64,000 nucleotides of DNA from Comamonas fluminis (GCF_019186805.1 NZ_CP066783.1:1625501-1689500); one strand, 5' to 3'; shown: positions 38,034-47,114, counted from the stretch's first letter. Numbers and translations are program-made. Notes: a model not told the origin generated them from the letters alone.

Positions 38034-39392
38034 ATGAACAGAGCACCTTCTTACCCTCTGCATTGTTTGCAGTCACTCGGCTGTGATTTCGCCCAATGTA
38101 TTGTAGATGCCACGCAAGCTAAGACAGCGCTGGTGGGGCCTGTGGTACTAGCAGCAATGGCTGCAGCAGTACAGGGGACTGTGGACATTGATACACCCTT
38201 CTTTACAGTCATGCCTGCTAGCCTCTACGTCTCTGTGATTGCGGAGTCTGGGATGCGTAAATCCACAGTGATTAAACATGCATTTCATGGATTTCGTGAC
38301 TTCGAGGCAGCCTTCAATGGACGTCAATCAGGCGAGATACATTTTTGTGAAATTGGTGCGCACCCCTATGTTTGGGAGGATGCGTCTGAGGGAGGCATTG
38401 TCAGTCTTTTTGGTAAAGGTGCGCAGGCTGCGGCCATTGTGATGGACGAAGGTGGAATGCTTGCCAAGCATCTCGATATTCAATCCATGTGTAAGCGATT
38501 TGATGGGAGTGACTTACGCGTAATTCGTAAGCATGAGTTCATTCAGATACCGAATACAAGGACGACGTTTTGCATGGCCATCCAGGATGCGGTGTACGCT
38601 GATTTTTTGGGGAGTGCACAGGCAACAACGATGATGCCTTCAGGCCTGCATGCCCGCAACCTTTATTCCTTTACTAAAACGTCATTTGCGGAAAATAGAT
38701 ATTCTGCTCGAAATGCTTCGGACCCACAGGCGCAACCATTTAATACCCGTGTTCGTGAATTGATGAATGGCTACAGAAATATCTTAACTTCCTCGTGTCC
38801 GAGAAGTCGTCTTGAGCTCTCACCTGCAGCTCTGGAATGCTGGAAAATTGCGGGAGGTGAATGGCATCAGAAAAAATTATTTGCTAAAGAGTGGATAAAG
38901 CTGAGGTCATTTTTGGAGCGTGCTGGTGAGCAAGCATTGAGAGTCGCTGCAGTACTTCAATGGTTTAATGAGCCGAAACCAACGATTGATTTACCAATGA
39001 TGAAAGCAGCCATTGAGTTGCTCAATTGGCATCTCGAGCAAGCATTGATGGGATTGGGAGAATCCGAGGATGCTATAAGTAAACCGCGTGTGCTTGATCT
39101 TGCCGACGTCTTATTTGCTTATATGCAGAAAAAAAATGCTGATGATTCGTCAAATTTATTTTACAGAATAGATTTGCTACGCAAAGGACCTAAATGTCTG
39201 CGTAAGGCTCAAAAACTTGATTTTGCTATCAATAAACTGTGGGCTCAAAATAAGGTTAATGTTTATGTAGATAGCAAGAAGAGAATTATGGTGGAAATGA
39301 GTTTTAATTTGTCGGATCTAATATCAGAACGAAGTGAAAATGAGGAAAAAAGACTGACGCTTATTTACGAGCAGCGATATTTAAATAAGTAG
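38034..39392 (+). CDS. DUF3987 family protein
   Basis: This 452-aa protein has VIAESGMRKSTVIKHAFHGF near residue 63, a degenerate P-loop in the position expected for DUF3987. IVMDEGGMLAKHLD follows near 137, Walker-B-like. This fits the primase/helicase-like DUF3987 proteins found on plasmids and P4-like islands. The canonical GxGK is altered (SGMRKS), so ATPase activity is uncertain. It follows the Rep-like gene without a gap. ATG 38034 is used rather than the TTG 6 nt earlier. The 3' third is AT-rich. Confidence 0.7.
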   Translation: MNRAPSYPLHCLQSLGCDFAQCIVDATQAKTALVGPVVLAAMAAAVQGTVDIDTPFFTVMPASLYVSVIAESGMRKSTVIKHAFHGFRDFEAAFNGRQSGEIHFCEIGAHPYVWEDASEGGIVSLFGKGAQAAAIVMDEGGMLAKHLDIQSMCKRFDGSDLRVIRKHEFIQIPNTRTTFCMAIQDAVYADFLGSAQATTMMPSGLHARNLYSFTKTSFAENRYSARNASDPQAQPFNTRVRELMNGYRNILTSSCPRSRLELSPAALECWKIAGGEWHQKKLFAKEWIKLRSFLERAGEQALRVAAVLQWFNEPKPTIDLPMMKAAIELLNWHLEQALMGLGESEDAISKPRVLDLADVLFAYMQKKNADDSSNLFYRIDLLRKGPKCLRKAQKLDFAINKLWAQNKVNVYVDSKKRIMVEMSFNLSDLISERSENEEKRLTLIYEQRYLNK

Positions 39393-39524
39393 CGTTGTCT
39401 GCTTAAAGAGGCAAATTTTTTGATCTAAAACCCGTCATTTTAAAAATACGGGTGTTAATATTTTTGTTGAAAATATTATTTATTGACCACGTATTTGTAT
39501 TTTGATCATCTTTAAATTGAAAAA

Positions 39525-40484
39525 TCAAATTTTGATAGGTGATTCGTCTATTTGCACTTTATGGGATACTTTGTATTTTAAATGAAATTCTTCTATCTCT
39601 TTTTTCAATTTTTTATCTTTCTTGACCCATTCTCTTATCTTTCGCAATAATCCATCCGCTCTTAAATTGGAGCCATAATAAATAATTTTTCTACTGCCTT
39701 CTTCTTGGGTGCCTATTTGGCTTTGAAATTCATTTAGAATTAGTTCAATATTTTCATAGTGTTTTTTATGCATATGAGCAATAGAGGGAGATTTATCTTT
39801 TTCAATTGGACGATTTTTTGAAAAGTAGTCGTTAATATTTTCCAATAAAATGTGTTCGCCATAATTTTTAACATTGCCGCCATATTTGGCTATATTTTTC
39901 CTTTCTGTTTTGTTAACTGCATTTTTATGAGAGTTAAGTAATTCAAGAAAAATTATCTGAATGGAAAAAATTCTGCTTATAATTAAATTTTGGTATTGGG
40001 GGTCAGATAAATAACTTTTATTGTAAAATGAATTGATTATTTTAATTTCAATTGGTTGATTATATATATTTGGATGGTTTTCTTTTTGTTCTTGTTTTAA
40101 TTGATTTATGCAACTGTAGTCAGATATTAATTCCTGGATGTTGTTGAATAGACTAACATATGCGGCTTGAATTTTGTTGTGTGGTTTTGTTTCGATAAAT
40201 TTTTTCTCCCCAAGTAGTCTAATTTTTTCTGAAAAAGATATTTCGTCAATGATGTTGCTAAAGGGTAGTACTTCTATTATTTGTTTCCTATAATTCCTTT
40301 CTGTGAGTTGAATTGATTTAATTGATTCTGTAAATATATTTTCTAGCTTCTGAGGTAAATTTGGAATAAATTTATTTGTGGCGTTCAATACTAAACCCGC
40401 TTCGGAGTCATCTGTAATAAGCAGATTCTTCATAGATTCAGATGGTTTTATATAAAATGGAACTGTGCCGATAATTGAGTTCAT
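39525..40484 (-). CDS. Unknown protein, AT-rich
   Basis: This 319-aa protein is rich in Ile, Asn, Lys and Glu, with no signal peptide or membrane segment. Its coding sequence is far more AT-rich than the host genes and the CBASS genes next to it. I do not recognise the family. A charged C-terminal third (REWVKKDKKLKKEIEEFHL) may form a coiled coil. It is convergent with the DUF3987 gene, with a weak hairpin between them (39430-39453). Lone genes of this type near CBASS or restriction loci are sometimes defence effectors, but nothing here shows that. Confidence 0.6.
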   Translation of the reverse strand: MNSIIGTVPFYIKPSESMKNLLITDDSEAGLVLNATNKFIPNLPQKLENIFTESIKSIQLTERNYRKQIIEVLPFSNIIDEISFSEKIRLLGEKKFIETKPHNKIQAAYVSLFNNIQELISDYSCINQLKQEQKENHPNIYNQPIEIKIINSFYNKSYLSDPQYQNLIISRIFSIQIIFLELLNSHKNAVNKTERKNIAKYGGNVKNYGEHILLENINDYFSKNRPIEKDKSPSIAHMHKKHYENIELILNEFQSQIGTQEEGSRKIIYYGSNLRADGLLRKIREWVKKDKKLKKEIEEFHLKYKVSHKVQIDESPIKI

Positions 40485-41538
40485 TGATTTGTAGAGTAAT
40501 TTTGATTTGTTATCTTATTGGTGTTTTATATGCCGGATGATTACCTCGATCCTAAACACTATCTGTTTTTTCGCGCTCCGGGCAACTATGTAAGAGGCAA
40601 TGTCACCCATGCAAACTATCCAGAGTACAAAGTCATGCTTGTGTCCCTGTACTAGAACGTCCGTACCACCCCTGTTATATGTGTCGAGATTGTGACCAGA
40701 AGCGAGACTAACAGCGCCCGGCGTCACCGAACAAACGAGGACTTCTCATAACCCCTAAATGTTTCATTTTTTAGTTGCAACCCATTGATTTCATTGAGTT
40801 GAAATTTCAAGAAATGAGGTTTTGAGAGGTTCCCAAACGGTCTATTTGTTGATTACCACATAGCAGTGATCCATTGATATGTAGCTTTGCAAGGGATCAA
40901 AGGGGCGGCCTGACGCTTACATCGGCAATTGTTGCTGAGGCCGTGAACCGAGGGTGGAAAAGCTACAGAGCCTCCGAGCAATTTGGAAGAAGTACAACAA
41001 AGCCTTGAAATTCCGAGGCGACTTGATGTGGGGAGTGATCGTGTGATAGGTGGCTGTGAGGGCTGGCAGTCGGGCTGAACCGACTGGTGATATCTAAGGC
41101 GGTTTCGCAGCGATTGCGGTCGTTAAGGGGCGCCTCGCGACGGACTGGAAGAGAATCCTAAGCAGTCAGTACAAGTCGGGATCGACCACACCATGATGCA
41201 GGCCTAACGGGAGCGGGTAAAAAGCGCGGCTGCTTAGCAGGCCGAGCAAAGTGCATCAAATCCAAAGAGGCTGGAACGTAGCGCCCTACACTCATAGCAG
41301 CAGGTCGAGTAGTAGTGCTCAACGATGCAAGATAGCTCAAGCGGTAACCAACGCGCTTAAAAAGGTGGTTAGCCTCACGTAGGTACCGGAAAGGAAGCAG
41401 TGAGCCGAGGGAAGACTAGGACAAATTCACCATGCTCGTGGCGTGCGCAAACGGCAGGGCTGCCACCCCATACGGGCCTTTATAGGAACGCATGAGTACG
41501 AATGCCACGCCCGCATGGCATGGCATGGCATCCGAGCC
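40485..41538. other. Debris region with transposase and group II intron-like pieces
   Basis: This 1054-bp stretch has no intact gene. A 41-codon plus-strand frame (40530-40655, MPDDYLDPKHYLFF) stands alone. Around 40950-41042 a frame reads IWKKYNKALKFRGDLMWG, similar to the N terminus of IS5-family transposases, then stops. From 41041 a GTGTGATAGG segment with many hairpin-like G/C clusters continues to about 41430 and ends GGTACCGGAAAGGAAG, then a TGAGCCGAGGG segment. This resembles the 5' ribozyme domain of a group II intron without its reverse transcriptase. All assignments are by eye. Confidence 0.4.
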
Positions 41539-41817
41539 TTAGTCTTCGATGTTCCCCAGCTCCAAGGCAACCATCAACTTGTGACCGATGTGCGAACCCT
41601 CGATGGTCCAGAAGATGTGTTCGATATCCTTGATGCGGAAGCACTGGCCACTCTGGGGGTGGGTGTACCAAGCCACGTCTCCCAGACCTCGATGGTTGAA
41701 GCGGTCGCCAATCGAAAGCGCAGGGAACGAGTTGGTAGCCTCGGCATGCCAGACAGGGTCGTTCATGAAAGAGTCTTCGTAGACCTCGAGGTGATAATTG
41801 ACTGGCAGTGCGTTCAC
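41539..41817 (-). CDS. Small unknown protein downstream of Cap4
   Basis: This 92-aa protein (MNALPVNYHLEVYEDSFMND) contains FPALSIGDRFNHRGL and CFRIKDIEHIFWTIEGSH, giving a likely all-beta fold. No cysteine cluster, signal or membrane segment was seen. It begins 34 nt after the cap4 stop with a good AGGAG site 6 nt before the ATG, so it is part of the CBASS transcript. It is not a standard Cap protein that I recognise. It could be an unrelated small gene, a modulator of the effector, or an immunity-like factor. Confidence 0.75.
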   Translation of the reverse strand: MNALPVNYHLEVYEDSFMNDPVWHAEATNSFPALSIGDRFNHRGLGDVAWYTHPQSGQCFRIKDIEHIFWTIEGSHIGHKLMVALELGNIED

Positions 41818-41851
41818 GTGAACTCCTTGTTAAAAACTGGCCTGGGGGTGT

Positions 41852-43249
41852 TTAGGAAAGCCGGACCGTGGGGATGTACTTGCCCTGGTCCCAGTCGTAC
41901 AGCTGAATGACACCGATGCCGTTGAGCCGGTGTCCAAGCGCCATAGCGAAAACGGAGGGCGCCTTGATGAAGAGGTGAATACAGCTCAACTGATGCCGAC
42001 CACGGAACTCAGCCAGCTTCACCTTGGCTTCGTGCACTGCCCGGTTCAGTGTGGCGATGTCCGGGACAGCGGAACCGGAGCCTAGCGATAGCTTTGGCGA
42101 TGCGTCCAGGCCGAATGCCATAGCCTGAACGTCTACATCCGCGTTCGAGCCGTTGGGGAAGCTGATGGAGACCATTCCCTCGCGCCCCGTCGAGGTGACA
42201 GCACTCTCATGGTCAGTAAAGAAATGCTCTTTTGCCTGCGTATGATCCGACGTGTCAAAGAGCTGGCCGTTGTGTTCCATGGTGAGCGTGAAGTTGCCTG
42301 TGGCCGAGAAGGTGTGACCCAGCAGACATGCCACCGACATACGATGCTTGGCTGAAAGGCGAATACCGCGGCGCTGCCGACTGCCCAGCACGAACTTACC
42401 CATCTCCGCCAAGCTGCGCCGTAGCTGCTCCCAGGCTGCTTGACCAACAGTTCCTCTGTCTGGGCCGTTGAATGTCGACACGTCCAGGCCAAGCGGACCA
42501 AGGTCAAAGCCCTGACCCGATAGCTGCAAGGCGGACGGCGTAGCGCGCCAACGTTCCGTCGCCCCAGGCATGCTGTCCATAAGAGCCTGTTCGATGCACC
42601 TGCGATAGACAACGCCCTTCACTGACTGGGCCACAAGCTCCTTACATCTTGCGCGAAAGGCGTTCTCCTCTTGGCGACGCAGGTCCAGTTCAGGGAGGTG
42701 CCTACCCATGTTCACAGCAAAGCCGGCCTCAACTTGGGTGTCGCTGTATTGAACGAAAGCCACACGCTCCAGCACGAACCTAGCAAGCTCTGGCGTCTGC
42801 CCCAGCTTGACGATGTAGCCCACGATATCCGCTTCAGCGGCGATGCGAATGGAGGAGTCTTGATTTAGCGCCTCTGCCGGGCCACGGTATCGCGCAAGCT
42901 TATTGAACAGCGGTGCGAACTCACCAACGAAGCCGCCACACAGAAGCACAAACTGCACATACTCGTCCGGAGCTGCATCGTGCAGTTCCTTGAAGTGTGC
43001 AACCTCGTTCCAGAACTCTATTTTGCTGAGTTGATTGCGCTTAGCCTCGTACGTGATGCAGTACGTCCCACCGCCTGGTCTGAAGTAGCGGAACTCGATG
43101 TCACCAAGCAGCTCGCTGACTGCATGACTGAAGGCGGTCTCTGCAAGAAGGCATGGAATGCTCTCGAGCAGGTAGGCGTCTTGGTACTCGAATCCTCCCC
43201 GAGCGACCACGCCGCCGAGTGCCTGTGGTTGAAAAAGTGGTGAATTCAT
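41852..43249 (-). CDS. cap4: CBASS effector Cap4-like: nuclease plus SAVED domain
   Basis: This 465-aa protein has an N-terminal DUF4297-like PD-(D/E)xK nuclease: GGFEYQDAYLLESIP near residue 18, LGDIEFRYF near 49 and ITYEAKRNQLS with E68-x-K70. The C-terminal half resembles SAVED, ending ALGHRLNGIGVIQLYDWDQG then KYIPTVRLS. In Cap4 the SAVED domain binds a cyclic trinucleotide and turns on non-specific double-strand DNA cleavage, killing the infected cell. The start overlaps the cap3 stop by 4 nt (ATGA). The neighbouring CD-NTase, Cap2 and Cap3 make the assignment firm at system level; the ligand is not predictable here. Confidence 0.88.
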   Translation of the reverse strand: MNSPLFQPQALGGVVARGGFEYQDAYLLESIPCLLAETAFSHAVSELLGDIEFRYFRPGGGTYCITYEAKRNQLSKIEFWNEVAHFKELHDAAPDEYVQFVLLCGGFVGEFAPLFNKLARYRGPAEALNQDSSIRIAAEADIVGYIVKLGQTPELARFVLERVAFVQYSDTQVEAGFAVNMGRHLPELDLRRQEENAFRARCKELVAQSVKGVVYRRCIEQALMDSMPGATERWRATPSALQLSGQGFDLGPLGLDVSTFNGPDRGTVGQAAWEQLRRSLAEMGKFVLGSRQRRGIRLSAKHRMSVACLLGHTFSATGNFTLTMEHNGQLFDTSDHTQAKEHFFTDHESAVTSTGREGMVSISFPNGSNADVDVQAMAFGLDASPKLSLGSGSAVPDIATLNRAVHEAKVKLAEFRGRHQLSCIHLFIKAPSVFAMALGHRLNGIGVIQLYDWDQGKYIPTVRLS

Positions 43250-43716
43250 CTGCGGCTTTCGAAAACAAGAGTTGAGCAGCCGTATCTTCCGTCTGGAAGG
43301 TAAGTGTGCGCACTACCCTCGAGTTGCCCAGAGGCATCCAGCTTAATAATCAGCAAGACTACAAAGTTTGCGCCCACCTGGGGGGTGGTGACGATGTCTA
43401 GCATTGAGCAGTGGTCTGTCGAGCTCGGCTGTACTGAGAAGCTTGGATGCGAGTGCCATTCGCCCAGGTAGTTGAACCGCCGGAAGTCGTTGCCATGCTT
43501 GGCGCAGAAGCGCTTAATTGAGGTTGCGACGCCAGAAAGGTTACGCACGAAGCTTGTGACGGTTCCAGGCCGCTGCATGGTGACCATCCGGACTAAGAAC
43601 TGGTCAATGCCCACATGCTCACCCAGAAGCACACCGCCGCATTCTCGTACCCCAGCATGCGTCAGAGCACAGGTTAGCGCGGTTTGCACATCAGTTGGCA
43701 GTATCAGCTGCAACAT
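43246..43716 (-). CDS. cap3: CBASS Cap3, JAMM/MPN isopeptidase
   Basis: This 156-aa JAB/MPN metalloprotease has E25 in VRECGGVLLGEH and the zinc motif GEWHSHPSFSVQPSSTD (H88, H90, D101), all JAMM residues. Cap3 removes the CD-NTase from its Cap2-made conjugates and so tunes CBASS. Start MLQLILPT at 43716 is preferred over an upstream in-frame methionine, giving a 26-nt overlap with cap2. It overlaps cap4 by 4 nt. Confidence 0.92.
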   Translation of the reverse strand: MLQLILPTDVQTALTCALTHAGVRECGGVLLGEHVGIDQFLVRMVTMQRPGTVTSFVRNLSGVATSIKRFCAKHGNDFRRFNYLGEWHSHPSFSVQPSSTDHCSMLDIVTTPQVGANFVVLLIIKLDASGQLEGSAHTYLPDGRYGCSTLVFESRR

Positions 43717-45451
43717 TAGGGCCGCCCTCCATTGCCGACTGCAACACTTCGAGGATTCGCGCATCTTCAGGACAAAGCAACTGCACCTTTTCGGGCGTGC
43801 ACAGGGCGGCCGAGCAATCGATGGGTATCGTGTCGAATGGCTGCTTAAACTCCCAGAACTTGCGGTAGCCCATCAAATAGGCTGCAACAGGGTATTCAGA
43901 CTGTTTTCCGGCGCAAAGCGTGTCGATGGCGAATTGCGTCATTGAGGCGGCTAGGGCCGACACATCAGCATCACTGCCGACAAGCACCTGCCCCGCAACG
44001 TCCATGGCATAGCGCAGAGCATCCTGCGCCTCTTGGCCTGGCACGGGTTCGAGCTGCGCCAAGTAGGTGTGAATGCATGCGCGTATGGTAGCCGCGTCTC
44101 CATCCAGGCCTGGCCGGCTGCGCGCCATTTGGCTACCGAAGCCCCCCGCGAAGACTTCACCCCAGACCATGGGCAACTTCGCCGACTTGCACAGTGCCGA
44201 CAGCGTCAGGAATGCGCGAGGATTGGCTGTTGCATCAATCACGAGGCTGCATTCGATGAGAGCGTCGTTCAACCGTGCCATGACCCCGGGGTTCTCTTGT
44301 GCGCCGATGTTCAATTGCGTGACTTCCACCATCGCGCCCGGGGCCACCAACTCAATGTCGCGCTTGAGTGCATCTACCTTGTTGAAGCCCACAGACCGCC
44401 AATCCAGCGCATTGCGCACAAGGTTCTCAGGACCCAAAATGTCCTCATCCACCAACGTGAACTTCCTAACACCAGCACGCGCCATGGATACTGCAATCTT
44501 TCCCCCAAGAGACCCAGCACCCACGATAGCGACATGAGCGTCTGCGAGCGGGCGAAAGTTGTCGGGCAGTCGGCCCCCCTTGTCGTTGGAAAAATCAAGC
44601 AGGTGATACTCTGTTAAGCGCTCGGAAGCATCTACCTGAAACGCTCGGAGCTTATGCGTCGGGCTGTGCACGACGATGAAGTATTCGTGGGCAAGGTTAG
44701 CGTCGTTCGCCCCGATGGGCCAGAGTTCTCCGAGCCGGGTCTTCAACGCCTGCAAATTGAAATCACCAAGATGCAGAGCTTCACCCTGAACGATTGCAAG
44801 CCAACCGACTTGCGCACAAGCGCTAGGCCATCCACTAGCAGGCACATCCGCCACCTGCAACTTTGAGGCATCGCCGATGCATGTTGGAACTGCGACCCTA
44901 ACCCCGTCTAATGAGGAGAGACGGATGTTCAATGGATACAGGCCGGGGGTTGCGCGTGCTCGCAGCAGTTCCTGAAAACCCGTCGTTAGCACGAAGCGGT
45001 ACGGTTCGAACCGTGCTTCTTGCGCTGCGCTCTGTTCGTGGCGCGACAGCGGCGCCTTGAGCCGTCGCGGTGAGGCGTTGCTGATGAGCTCACTCCAAAG
45101 AAGCTTATATGCGCTGCGAACCACATCTGCGCCAGTAAAAGCCGAAACCCAGTTGTCTGGGCCATACTCTAGGCACAGCACCCCGCCGCCGCCAAATTGA
45201 TGCCGGCTTAGCCGAGTCTTGGCATGCCTTGGACGGACGAAGGCGGGCACATCGGGGAACAGGGAGGGATACACCAGTACCCCATCGAAGACCCAGTTGC
45301 CAACCCCGAACTGAAAATACGCGCACAGGTCTCCAGTTCCTGTCTTACTCCACCCGTTCAGTTTAAAGGAGTGAATTTCGGATGAGAGCGCCTGCAGAAG
45401 GCGCACCTCGCGCGCCATCCGACTAGGTTGGGCCTGCAACGGCGACATCAT
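43691..45451 (-). CDS. cap2: CBASS Cap2, E2-E1 ubiquitin transfer fusion
   Basis: This 586-aa protein has an N-terminal E2-like half with a likely catalytic Cys93 in GGGGVLCLEYGPDNW. The C-terminal ThiF/E1 half has the adenylation motif VAIVGAGSLGGKIAVSMARAG near residues 308-327 and LVDEDILGPENLVRN. Cap2 attaches the C terminus of the CD-NTase to cellular targets, priming it for nucleotide synthesis. The start is set at 45451 because it overlaps the CD-NTase stop (ATGA); the open frame runs 47 codons further upstream but only antisense-like residues are found there. A second ATG directly follows (45448). Confidence 0.93.
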   Translation of the reverse strand: MMSPLQAQPSRMAREVRLLQALSSEIHSFKLNGWSKTGTGDLCAYFQFGVGNWVFDGVLVYPSLFPDVPAFVRPRHAKTRLSRHQFGGGGVLCLEYGPDNWVSAFTGADVVRSAYKLLWSELISNASPRRLKAPLSRHEQSAAQEARFEPYRFVLTTGFQELLRARATPGLYPLNIRLSSLDGVRVAVPTCIGDASKLQVADVPASGWPSACAQVGWLAIVQGEALHLGDFNLQALKTRLGELWPIGANDANLAHEYFIVVHSPTHKLRAFQVDASERLTEYHLLDFSNDKGGRLPDNFRPLADAHVAIVGAGSLGGKIAVSMARAGVRKFTLVDEDILGPENLVRNALDWRSVGFNKVDALKRDIELVAPGAMVEVTQLNIGAQENPGVMARLNDALIECSLVIDATANPRAFLTLSALCKSAKLPMVWGEVFAGGFGSQMARSRPGLDGDAATIRACIHTYLAQLEPVPGQEAQDALRYAMDVAGQVLVGSDADVSALAASMTQFAIDTLCAGKQSEYPVAAYLMGYRKFWEFKQPFDTIPIDCSAALCTPEKVQLLCPEDARILEVLQSAMEGGPNVAADTAN

Positions 45452-46443
45452 GCAAACCCGCTCGGCTTGTTGGGAACTGCTGCCACGGCTGGGAACGACA
45501 GTCCCAGACCTACAGCCGGGCGCACCAGCGATGACGCGGCAGAGCGGGAAGAGGCTGCTGCGGGGAAGCAGGATCCAAGTACGTCGCGCCACTTCTTTAA
45601 GGCCTTGTCGTCGTCCGTCTCATTCTTGGCGTCCCGAGCCAGCTTTGCGTGCTCCTTGACCTTGTCGTAGAAAGTTTGGAACTCCTCGGCCGTTACATGA
45701 GAGAACACGTTGTTGCCAGGGACTCCTGGGTCTTCCAGGAACGGCACCAAGCCTGCCGCAGCATAGCCTGCGTAACCGTCACTGATGGACTCCAACAGCT
45801 CCACAAACAATGTCTCGTAGTTGGACTGTGTCGCGTTCATGAACTTCGAAACCACGCACTCCAGGATGAACCCCTTCGGACGGCGCAGGTCAGCGAGATT
45901 AACGCGGCGCCACCATTTGAAGAGCTTAACCAGCGGCTTGAAGCGGCCGCCAGTGCGACTGTTCTCGTCAATCGTCCACTGCGTATGCGCAGGAGGGTTG
46001 GTGGTCAGCCATTGGCCGAGCTGTTTGTCCGGGATAAGGTAAGACAGACCGTTCTCGATGATGGGCACTACGTCCATATCAACCGTGGAGAGCGTTACGG
46101 CGATAGAACGGCGGTTGACCTTGACATTTTTGTAGCCGGCGTCGCGCAGAGCCTCTTCTAGGATGGTGAGTACGTCATCGGGGTCATCGTCTTTGGTGTG
46201 CTTCGTCACTACGATGATGTCCACATCGGGGCGTTGAAGTACGCCGTCGATTTTCTGTGGACGAATCGCGGTGTCCCGCTTGTACGAACCAGATAGGAAG
46301 TCCGTCTTGTGTACCTTGGCGAACTCCTCATCCGATTTCAGGGCAGCACGCAGCGTCGTATGCGCGCTGGAACAGGCGTTAACGGTGGAAGTCGAGGGCT
46401 CAATCTCGTAGAGGAGGTCAGTAAATTGCTTTTGCGTAGTCAT
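45448..46443 (-). CDS. CBASS cyclic oligonucleotide synthase (CD-NTase)
   Basis: This 331-aa nucleotidyltransferase has G52-S53 in LSGSYKRDTAIRP, the metal-binding pair D73-x-D75 in RPDVDIIVV, and a third acidic residue in STVDMDVVPII (D122/D124). This is the pol-beta fold active site of CD-NTases. It should make a cyclic di- or trinucleotide on phage infection. The C terminus ends with small residues (PNKPSGFA), which Cap2 would conjugate. It is the first gene of the minus-strand operon. Clade is probably D, since clade D enzymes often pair with Cap4, but this is inference. Confidence 0.92.
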   Translation of the reverse strand: MTTQKQFTDLLYEIEPSTSTVNACSSAHTTLRAALKSDEEFAKVHKTDFLSGSYKRDTAIRPQKIDGVLQRPDVDIIVVTKHTKDDDPDDVLTILEEALRDAGYKNVKVNRRSIAVTLSTVDMDVVPIIENGLSYLIPDKQLGQWLTTNPPAHTQWTIDENSRTGGRFKPLVKLFKWWRRVNLADLRRPKGFILECVVSKFMNATQSNYETLFVELLESISDGYAGYAAAGLVPFLEDPGVPGNNVFSHVTAEEFQTFYDKVKEHAKLARDAKNETDDDKALKKWRDVLGSCFPAAASSRSAASSLVRPAVGLGLSFPAVAAVPNKPSGFA

Positions 46444-46494
46444 TGGTGCACCCGTAGGTTGGCATTGCGAATGCGATGACGTTGCGGCAAAGTC

Positions 46495-46655
46495 TGTTGT
46501 CCATGCTGAACAACGATCATCAACTGTGCCAATACAATGTGCCCCTGAAAATTCTCGAGTCGTGTTGTCTGGCTGGACAACAGTATATAGAAATCACCTT
46601 TGCCTGCAAGAGGGGCTACCGCTTTTCTATATCCATGATTCTTGCATCGACAACA
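46495..46655. promoter_or_regulatory. Candidate operator sites between CBASS and capH
   Basis: In the 284-bp divergent gap, TGTTGTC-TGGCTG-GACAACA at 46563-46582 is a perfect 7-bp inverted repeat with a 6-nt spacer. A related imperfect site lies at 46495-46514 (TGTTGT and ACAAC) and a half-site GACAACA at 46649-46655. Two-fold symmetric, repeated and placed between the divergent genes, they fit binding by the HTH repressor encoded at 46728. Confidence 0.6.
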
Positions 46656-46727
46656 TCCGACACCCCTCACTTTGGTATTAGTTGGACACTGGGGGACCAG
46701 CCCCTTCTTTGAATTCAGGAAAAACAC

Positions 46728-47114
46728 ATGCCACAAACCGGCTTGGGAACGGCGCTCCGCGAGCTCCGAGAACGGCGCACTCTCTCACTGCGGGAGTTGG
46801 GCCAACTTGCGACAATCGACCACGCCTATGTTCATCGACTGGAAAGCGGAGAGAAAGCAAGCCCGTCACCAGAGCTGCTCGAAAAGCTCTTGAAAGTCTT
46901 GAAACCTAGTGACCGAGACGCCGAAGTCATCTCTTGGCTGGTGGAACACCCTGATACAGATGTAGACTTAGTGAGGTATGTTTTAGCCGATGGCTCCATT
47001 GCCATGGATATATTCACGGCGGCAGCAGGTGTTCGCCATCGCGGCACGGCTCGACCGGACCCCGCCACGCTAATCTCTCGAATTAAGAGAGCTTTTGAAG
47101 AGGACGACGAATAG
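46728..47114 (+). CDS. capH: CapH-like HTH repressor
   Basis: This 128-aa protein has an Xre-type HTH at residues about 8-62 (LRELRERRTLSLRELGQLAT, then IDHAYVHRLESGEKASPSPE). A C-terminal part of about 65 residues lacks recognised domains. AGGA lies about 7 nt upstream of the ATG. It is divergent from the CBASS operon and ends exactly at the ATG of the CapP-like protease. CapH represses CBASS and is cut by CapP, which responds to single-stranded DNA; the gene pair here has that layout. A plain phage-like repressor/ImmA pair is the alternative. Confidence 0.78.
   Translation: MPQTGLGTALRELRERRTLSLRELGQLATIDHAYVHRLESGEKASPSPELLEKLLKVLKPSDRDAEVISWLVEHPDTDVDLVRYVLADGSIAMDIFTAAAGVRHRGTARPDPATLISRIKRAFEEDDE

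Noticed and set aside
40515..40727. A 70-aa minus-strand frame in the debris region
   Set aside because: No ribosome site or recognisable pattern; it lies in decayed sequence.
41443..41910. A plus-strand frame of 155 codons opposite the 92-aa CBASS-linked gene
   Set aside because: The minus-strand gene has a good ribosome site and operon spacing; this frame has neither.
43716..43764. Upstream start of cap3 and a long 5' extension of cap2
   Set aside because: Extra residues come from the reverse-frame coding of the neighbouring gene; the overlaps at 43716 and 45451 fit coupled translation better.
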